This document shows positions 16,702 through 21,906 of a stretch of DNA of 21,906 bases, piece by piece. The notes below the pieces were generated by a model. The model saw only the letters and a program-made list of their open reading frames with translations, was not told the DNA's origin and did no database searches. This stretch comes from an uncultured Spirochaetia bacterium (GTDB lineage: Bacteria > Spirochaetota > UBA4802 > JAGODF01), in assembly GCA_937967705.1 (NCBI GenBank), contig CALCJG010000162.1, positions 1-21,906 of the forward strand, given 5' to 3'. Numbering within the stretch: position 1 is the first letter of the stretch; the number at the start of each line of letters is the position of its first letter. The position numbers were made by a program, and so were the translations under genes.

Positions 16702-19700
16702 ATGGAAAACGTTCAGGAACTCAAGGAAGAGATACATCGCCTGAGAGAAAGGATCCGCCGCCTGGAGGGGGGGCTATGTGATGATTCGAGCGGTTGGCAG
16801 CCTTCGGGTGAAAAATTTGACCTCTCAACGATTGAAAGCTTTCAGTTGAAGGACTTCATCAGCCCCCGGCGCCTTCAGGATGTAGCGACTTTTTTCTACA
16901 AGGCCACCGGCATCCCACTGTCCATCCTGGAGAAGGATGGGACGATCCTGGCAGGTGCGGGATGGCAGAAAATCTGTACCAAGTATCACCGGGTGCACCC
17001 GGACTGCGCCGAGGGATGCCGGAAGAGCGACTGTGCCCTCATGGAGAAGCTGGGGACGGCCGGCCGCAGCGCGGTCCATCTTTGCCGGAACGGGATCGTC
17101 GACTGTCTGGTTCCGATACGGGTGGAGGGGGAGTATATCGCCGGCCTCTATTCCGGAAATTTTCTCAATGAGAAACCCGATGCTGCCCGGGAGGAGGAAT
17201 TCCGCGCCCGGGCGAGAAAGTATGGGTTTCCCGAAGAGGAATACATCGCCGCCCTCTGGGATCTTCCGGTCATACCGCAGGAGAAGATGGCCGTCAATCT
17301 GGAATATCTGGGCGGCCTGGCGGATATGATCGGGGATATCTCCGCCCGGGAGATTAAAAGCCGCCGCATACGGGCCCAGATGCAGACAAGCGAAAGGAAA
17401 TACCGGGATCTGGTGGAAATGACCCACAGTATCATCCTGAAGATGGATTCCCGCGGTGTCATCACCTTTATAAACGGGTACGGAGAGGAGTTCTTCGGCT
17501 ATGCCCCAGGAGAGCTCCTGGGTAGAAACGTGATCGGTAGCATCGTCCCGGAGAGGGAAACCACGGGACGCAATCTTCGGGATCTTGCCGATCAGATCAC
17601 GAATCATCCGCAGAAGTATCTCATCAATGAAAATGAAAACATAAAAAAGGACGGCGAGAGGGTTTGGGTCCGCTGGACCAATCATGTCGTTGACGGAGAA
17701 GGGGGAGGAGAAAAAGAGATTCTCTGCCACGGCGTGGATATATCCGACAAGCGGCATATCGAGGAGGCTCTCAGAATGTCGGAGGAGAGGTTTTCCAAGG
17801 CCTTCAAGGCCAGTCCAGACATGGTAGCCATCACCCGCATGAGGGATTCGGTGATTATCGATGTGAATGACACCGCTGTACAGAGAAGCGGATTAAGGAA
17901 GGAGGAAATGCTCGGAAAGACTCCCTACGAACTGGGATTCTTCGAAGGGGCTCTGCAAGAAAAGGTTCGTTTGCTTTTCAAGAAATACGGCAATATCCGG
18001 GACGAGGAGATCACCATCAGAACACGGGACGGAGAAGGGTGGGCTCTCTTATCCTGTGAACAGATTACCATAGGGGATGAGGAGTGCGCGATATCCATCA
18101 TCAAGGACATCACGGAGCGCCGCAGGATCGAAGAGGCGCTGCAGGCCAGTGAGGCGAAGTTCCGTTCCCTGGCGGAAAACACCGCTTCAGCCATCATTAT
18201 ACTTCAGGACGACAGGCTGAGGTACGTCAATCCTGTCTTTCTGAAGATGCTGGGCTATTCCTGGGAGGATATAAGGGACGAGGATTTCTGGAACTTCGTC
18301 CATCCGGATTTTCGTAGCGAGGCACGAAGCAGGGCCGCGGTACGCATGGAGGGGCTTCCCGTGATTCCCCGCTATGAGATGAAGGTGCTGAAAAAGGGAG
18401 GAGAGGAATGCTGGGTCGATTTTTCGGCATCCCGTTTCCAGTATGAAGGCCGGCCGGCCATTCTGGGGTCTGGTTTCGACATCACCGAAAAAAAACGGAC
18501 CCAGAAAATGCTGGAGGTTTCGGAGTTCCGCCATCGAATCATCGCCGAGCTGGCGATGGATTTTGCCTCCCTCTTCCGTGTAGGGGATAATGGCGAAGTA
18601 AAGCCGGAATGGGTCACCGGCGCTTTTGAACAGATTACCGGCTATTCCATTGACGAGATCCTTCATCGGGACAGGTGGGACATCATGGTCTATCCCGATG
18701 ACAGACCGATACTGGCGGGACACATCGCCATCCTGCTTTCGGGGCAACGGGATGATTGTGAGTACCGCATCCGGTCCAGAGAGGGGGCCGTGCGCTGGCT
18801 CTTCAATCGTTCCGTTCCCGTCATCGATCCGGAAACAGAGAAGGTGACTGCCATTTATGGGGTCACTGTCGATGTCACAGAAAAAAGGGCCAGGGAAGAT
18901 GCCCTGAGGGAGAGCGAGGAGAGGTACCGATCCATTTTTGAGAAAGCGGGGGATTTCATCTACATCCATGATCTGGAGGGACGGATCATCGACATCAATC
19001 CCTCCGCCTGCCGCGCCCTGGGGATAGACCGGCAGGGGGTCAGGGGATTGCATATCGAAAATATGGCCCTTCCCGATGAACGGGCCAGGGTCCGGGAGGA
19101 AATAGAGGAGGCGATCGAAAGGGGAGCTTTCGGTCCGTCCGTATACCGTATAGCGAGTGCTGCGGAAAACGAGATTACGGTTGAGGTGCAGGGCATCCTT
19201 TTTTATAAAGAGGGGAAACCGCACCATATCATGGGGATAGCCCGGGATGTCACCAGACAGAAGCAGTACGAGCAGGCCCTGCGGGAGGCCAAACAGCGGC
19301 TGGAGAACATCGTTGATTTCCTGCCTGACGCCACCTTTGTCATTGACGATCAGGGACGGGTGATAGCCTGGAACCGCGCCGTGGAGGAATTTATCGGGGT
19401 CCCGAAGGAAGAGATGCTGGGGAAGGGAGACTTTGAGTATGCCCTCCATTTTTACGGAGAGCGTAAACCCATTTTAGTGGATACTTTCTTCGATGAAAAC
19501 CTGGATGTTTCCGGGAACTATGACCGCTGCTGGAAACAGGGCATGACCATTTTTGCCGAGTCCTATCTTCCCCGGGGGAACAGGGGCAGGGGGGCTTATG
19601 TCTGGGGCAAGGCTTCCCCCCTTTTTGACAATCAGGGTAATATCGTTGGGGCTATTGAAACAATACGGGATGTAACCTCTCACAAGACAATTGAGAGGGC

Positions 19701-21462
19701 TCTGATCGAGAGCGAGGAAAAGTTTCGTCTCTTATTCGAGCAGTCCGCCGACGCCCAATTGCTGATAGACGACAATGTCTTTGTGGATTTTAACGGAGCT
19801 GCCCTGACCCTGCTGGGACATAGCAGCAAAGGAGACTTAGTAGGCAAACGTCCCTCAGAGCTTTCCCCTGAACAGCAGCCGGACGGACAGATGTCGTTTA
19901 TCAAGGAAAAGGATGTCCTCACCAAGGCCTACAATCAGGGGACTCATCGATTTGAATGGGTGCACCGGCGGAAGGAGGGGGAGAATTTTCCCGCCGAGGT
20001 GACCCTCACAGCCATTTCCTACCGGGGCCGCAAGCTCTTTCATGCCACCATGAGGGATATCTCCGACCGCAAACGGGCGGAGGAGGCGCTGAGGAGCAGT
20101 GAAAAGCGCTTTCGTAACATCGTCGAGCTGATGAACGAGGGCCTCATGGCCAAAGGAACGGACGAGCGAATCGTCTACGTCAACGATAAGATGTGTCGTC
20201 TCCTGGGGTACAGGACAGAGGAGATTCTCGGAAAAACGGTCCATGATTTCATGGAGGGGGAAAACAGGGAATACACGGACCAGCTGGAAGTGCAGCGCAA
20301 GCAGGGGATCAATGAACCCTATGAACTGGTCTTGAGAAGGAGCAATGGGGAGTTGATCCAGTTCCATGTGTCTCCCATGGGGCTTTTCGACGAAGAGGGA
20401 CGGTATCAGGGCAGTTACGGGGTCTTCATGGACATTACCGAACGGAAGCGTTATGAGTGGATGCTTGCGGAGTCGGAGAAGCGCTACCGGGACATCTTTG
20501 AATCCGCAGGAACCTCCATGATCATACTCAATGAGGATATGACCATCTCCCTGGTCAGTCATAAAATGGAGGAATTCAACGGTTACCGGAAGGAGGAGAT
20601 GCTGGGAAGGTCCTGGATAGAATTTGTACTGTCCTCCGACGTGGAACTGCTCAAGTCCTATCATCGGGGGAGGCGTACCCATCCGGGTTCCGTTCCGAAT
20701 CAGTATGAGATGCGAATGCCGACCAAGAGCGGTGCGGTCAAGGACTGTATCGTCAATGTGGCGATGATACCAGGTACCTGGCAGAGCCTTGTTTCCTTTC
20801 TGGACATCTCCGACATCAAACGTCTGGAGAGGGAGGTCATCAATATCAGCATGAACGAGCAGCAGCGCATCGGCAGGGATCTTCATGACGGCCTGGGCCA
20901 GCAGTTGACGGGTATTGCCTTCCTCACCAAGGTGCTGGAAAAGTCCCTCCGGGACGGGGAAAGCATCGCATTACAGGATTTGGAGAAGATCGTGGAGCTG
21001 GTCAACGAGTCCATAAACATGACCAAGGATTTATCGAGGGGCTTGTGTCCTGTCAATGTGAAGTCCTTCGGTTTTATAGATTCCATCAAGGAGCTCTGCC
21101 GACGCATGGAAATCCTTTACGGTGTTCGCTGCCGGGTCAGGAGCCGGGGTGATGTGATTGTGCAGGATGATACGATGGCCCTGCAGCTCTACTATATTGT
21201 ACGGGAGGCGCTCAATAATGCCCTTCGGCACGGCCGGGCGGATAACCTGGAGGTCAGCCTTCATAGCTGTGCCGGCAGGATGACACTCCGGATAAAGGAC
21301 AACGGCCGGGGATTGGATGCATCGGAGGCGGGAGGCGGATTGGGATTGAGTATCATGCGCTATCGGGCCGGCATGCTCGGCGGCCATCTCGAGGTGAAGA
21401 ACAACCCTGGGGGGGGAGTGGTGGTGATCTGCGAGTGCTCCGGGGGTATAAAACCCCGCTGA
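16702..21462 (+). CDS. PocR / nine-PAS / HisKA_3 sensor histidine kinase
   Basis: This 1586-residue soluble kinase has no transmembrane helix. A short coiled coil (1-25) precedes a PocR sensory domain (about 38-225) with six cysteines: C92, C102, C106, C111, C128 and C135. Nine PAS modules follow, starting at about residues 230, 360, 483, 607, 738, 863, 1004, 1133 and 1258; most end with the usual DIT(E/D)(K/R) linker. The core is of the HisKA_3 (NarX/DesK) type, with the phospho-accepting His1395 in GRDLHDGLGQQLTGI, then a HATPase_c domain with EALNNALRHG, DNGRGL and GGGLGLSIMRYR. PocR domains bind small organic ligands in other proteins; PAS domains bind small molecules, haem or flavin or mediate dimers. 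HisKA_3 kinases usually signal to NarL-type regulators; none is in view, so it appears orphan. The PAS copies share KEEMLG-type motifs, a sign of internal duplication. Confidence 0.92.
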   Translation: MENVQELKEEIHRLRERIRRLEGGLCDDSSGWQPSGEKFDLSTIESFQLKDFISPRRLQDVATFFYKATGIPLSILEKDGTILAGAGWQKICTKYHRVHPDCAEGCRKSDCALMEKLGTAGRSAVHLCRNGIVDCLVPIRVEGEYIAGLYSGNFLNEKPDAAREEEFRARARKYGFPEEEYIAALWDLPVIPQEKMAVNLEYLGGLADMIGDISAREIKSRRIRAQMQTSERKYRDLVEMTHSIILKMDSRGVITFINGYGEEFFGYAPGELLGRNVIGSIVPERETTGRNLRDLADQITNHPQKYLINENENIKKDGERVWVRWTNHVVDGEGGGEKEILCHGVDISDKRHIEEALRMSEERFSKAFKASPDMVAITRMRDSVIIDVNDTAVQRSGLRKEEMLGKTPYELGFFEGALQEKVRLLFKKYGNIRDEEITIRTRDGEGWALLSCEQITIGDEECAISIIKDITERRRIEEALQASEAKFRSLAENTASAIIILQDDRLRYVNPVFLKMLGYSWEDIRDEDFWNFVHPDFRSEARSRAAVRMEGLPVIPRYEMKVLKKGGEECWVDFSASRFQYEGRPAILGSGFDITEKKRTQKMLEVSEFRHRIIAELAMDFASLFRVGDNGEVKPEWVTGAFEQITGYSIDEILHRDRWDIMVYPDDRPILAGHIAILLSGQRDDCEYRIRSREGAVRWLFNRSVPVIDPETEKVTAIYGVTVDVTEKRAREDALRESEERYRSIFEKAGDFIYIHDLEGRIIDINPSACRALGIDRQGVRGLHIENMALPDERARVREEIEEAIERGAFGPSVYRIASAAENEITVEVQGILFYKEGKPHHIMGIARDVTRQKQYEQALREAKQRLENIVDFLPDATFVIDDQGRVIAWNRAVEEFIGVPKEEMLGKGDFEYALHFYGERKPILVDTFFDENLDVSGNYDRCWKQGMTIFAESYLPRGNRGRGAYVWGKASPLFDNQGNIVGAIETIRDVTSHKTIERALIESEEKFRLLFEQSADAQLLIDDNVFVDFNGAALTLLGHSSKGDLVGKRPSELSPEQQPDGQMSFIKEKDVLTKAYNQGTHRFEWVHRRKEGENFPAEVTLTAISYRGRKLFHATMRDISDRKRAEEALRSSEKRFRNIVELMNEGLMAKGTDERIVYVNDKMCRLLGYRTEEILGKTVHDFMEGENREYTDQLEVQRKQGINEPYELVLRRSNGELIQFHVSPMGLFDEEGRYQGSYGVFMDITERKRYEWMLAESEKRYRDIFESAGTSMIILNEDMTISLVSHKMEEFNGYRKEEMLGRSWIEFVLSSDVELLKSYHRGRRTHPGSVPNQYEMRMPTKSGAVKDCIVNVAMIPGTWQSLVSFLDISDIKRLEREVINISMNEQQRIGRDLHDGLGQQLTGIAFLTKVLEKSLRDGESIALQDLEKIVELVNESINMTKDLSRGLCPVNVKSFGFIDSIKELCRRMEILYGVRCRVRSRGDVIVQDDTMALQLYYIVREALNNALRHGRADNLEVSLHSCAGRMTLRIKDNGRGLDASEAGGGLGLSIMRYRAGMLGGHLEVKNNPGGGVVVICECSGGIKPR

Positions 21463-21489
21463 TCGGGGAAAGCCCCGGCGGGGAAATGC

Positions 21490-21518
21490 TTGATTAATCC
21501 TTCAGTATGGCTTATCCT
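21490..21518 (+). promoter_or_regulatory. Weak candidate promoter for the last gene
   Basis: TTGATT (21490-21495) and TATCCT (21513-21518) match four of six each with a 17-base spacer. A 9-bp stem with one G-U pair (21511-21519 with 21528-21536) overlaps the likely start point. Support is weak. Confidence 0.25.
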
Positions 21519-21585
21519 TAAGGCATCAAGGATGAGATGTGATTCTACTGTAAGATAAACGTTTTAGGTCAACGGGGGAAGAAGG

Positions 21586-21906
21586 ATGTTATTGCGGAAA
21601 ACGATCTTGCCAATACTGGCGGCGGCATTATGGATCAGCATGTCGGAATTTTTTAGAAACGAGGTGCTGGTCAAATCCTGCTGGGTGGAGCATTATCGTT
21701 CTTTAGGCCTGGTTTTCCCCTCGGAACCGATCAACGGCGCCGTCTGGGGGCTTTGGTCGCTTTTATTTGCCCTATGTATCTTTATCCTTTCACGACGGTT
21801 TACTCTTGTGGAAACAACGTTCCTTTCCTGGCTGGTCGGATTTGTACTCATGTGGGTTGTCATCGGCAATATGGGGGTGCTCCCCTTTGCGATATTGTTT
21901 TATGCC
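21586..21906 (+). CDS. Membrane protein of unknown function, 3' end outside window
   Basis: The frame opens with ATG at 21586, preceded by a GGGGGAAG Shine-Dalgarno, and stays open to the window edge, giving 107 visible residues. Three hydrophobic helices are visible at about residues 6-22, 50-69 and 76-98. Segments such as WVEHYRSLGLVFPSEPINGAVWG and GFVLMWVVIGNMGVLPF resemble a conserved family of small uncharacterised integral membrane proteins, but I cannot name it with confidence. There is no link in sequence to the kinase upstream; 123 bp with weak promoter and hairpin signals separate them, so it is probably its own unit. The full length is unknown. Confidence 0.75.
   Translation, partial: MLLRKTILPILAAALWISMSEFFRNEVLVKSCWVEHYRSLGLVFPSEPINGAVWGLWSLLFALCIFILSRRFTLVETTFLSWLVGFVLMWVVIGNMGVLPFAILFYA

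Noticed and set aside
18187..20886. Long minus-strand frames (420 and 343 codons) opposite the kinase
   Set aside because: The sense strand encodes clear PAS modules; the antisense frames have no start signals or known motifs.

Overview
The window is an ordinary-looking, densely packed chromosomal stretch of a diderm bacterium, about half G+C by eye. It has no tRNA or rRNA gene, CRISPR array, insertion sequence or phage gene that I can see. A spirochaete-like lineage is my best guess. The basis is a short spirochaete-style lipoprotein signal (Leu-Thr-Ser-Ser-Cys), an amidase + GerMN pair in an organism with no other sporulation gene in view, and a general resemblance of several proteins to spirochaetal ones. 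This is inference, not something the sequence proves.

Layout. (1) 1-557 (+) is the 3' part of a gene of unknown function that enters from the left edge. (2) 662-3855 (-) is a leftward group: SH3-domain lipoprotein, RluB-type pseudouridine synthase (20-bp overlap), SPOR-domain membrane protein, ArgA-type acetyltransferase and a PilZ domain protein (17-bp overlap). (3) 4062-8951 (+) is a tight six-gene rightward run: CDP-alcohol phosphatidyltransferase (PgsA-like), N-acetylmuramoyl-L-alanine amidase, membrane-anchored GerMN protein, signal peptidase I, a two-TM potassium channel with an RCK domain, and a stand-alone cyclic-nucleotide-binding protein that shares an ATGA overlap with the channel. 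(4) 8962-15358 (-) holds ppdK, a secreted TPR protein, a secreted M23 endopeptidase, and an alpha/alpha-toroid protein whose ATG directly follows the peptidase stop codon. (5) 15664-21906 (+) holds a small three-TM protein, an unrecognised helical protein, a 1586-residue PocR / nine-PAS / HisKA_3 histidine kinase, and the start of a membrane protein cut by the right edge.

How they fit together. Blocks 2-4 are rich in envelope functions: phospholipid head-group transfer, peptidoglycan cleavage by both an amidase and an endopeptidase, SPOR and SH3 peptidoglycan-binding folds, signal-peptide removal and a TPR scaffold. Second-messenger and sensory proteins are threaded through them: PilZ for c-di-GMP, a CNBD for cAMP/cGMP, the RCK channel and the PocR/PAS kinase. 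The points most worth a second look are the channel/CNBD split pair, the M23-toroid coupled pair, the Cys-rich PocR nine-PAS orphan kinase, and two promoters whose -10 elements sit on or inside palindromes. I found no clear evidence of a wholly new defence or mobile system.
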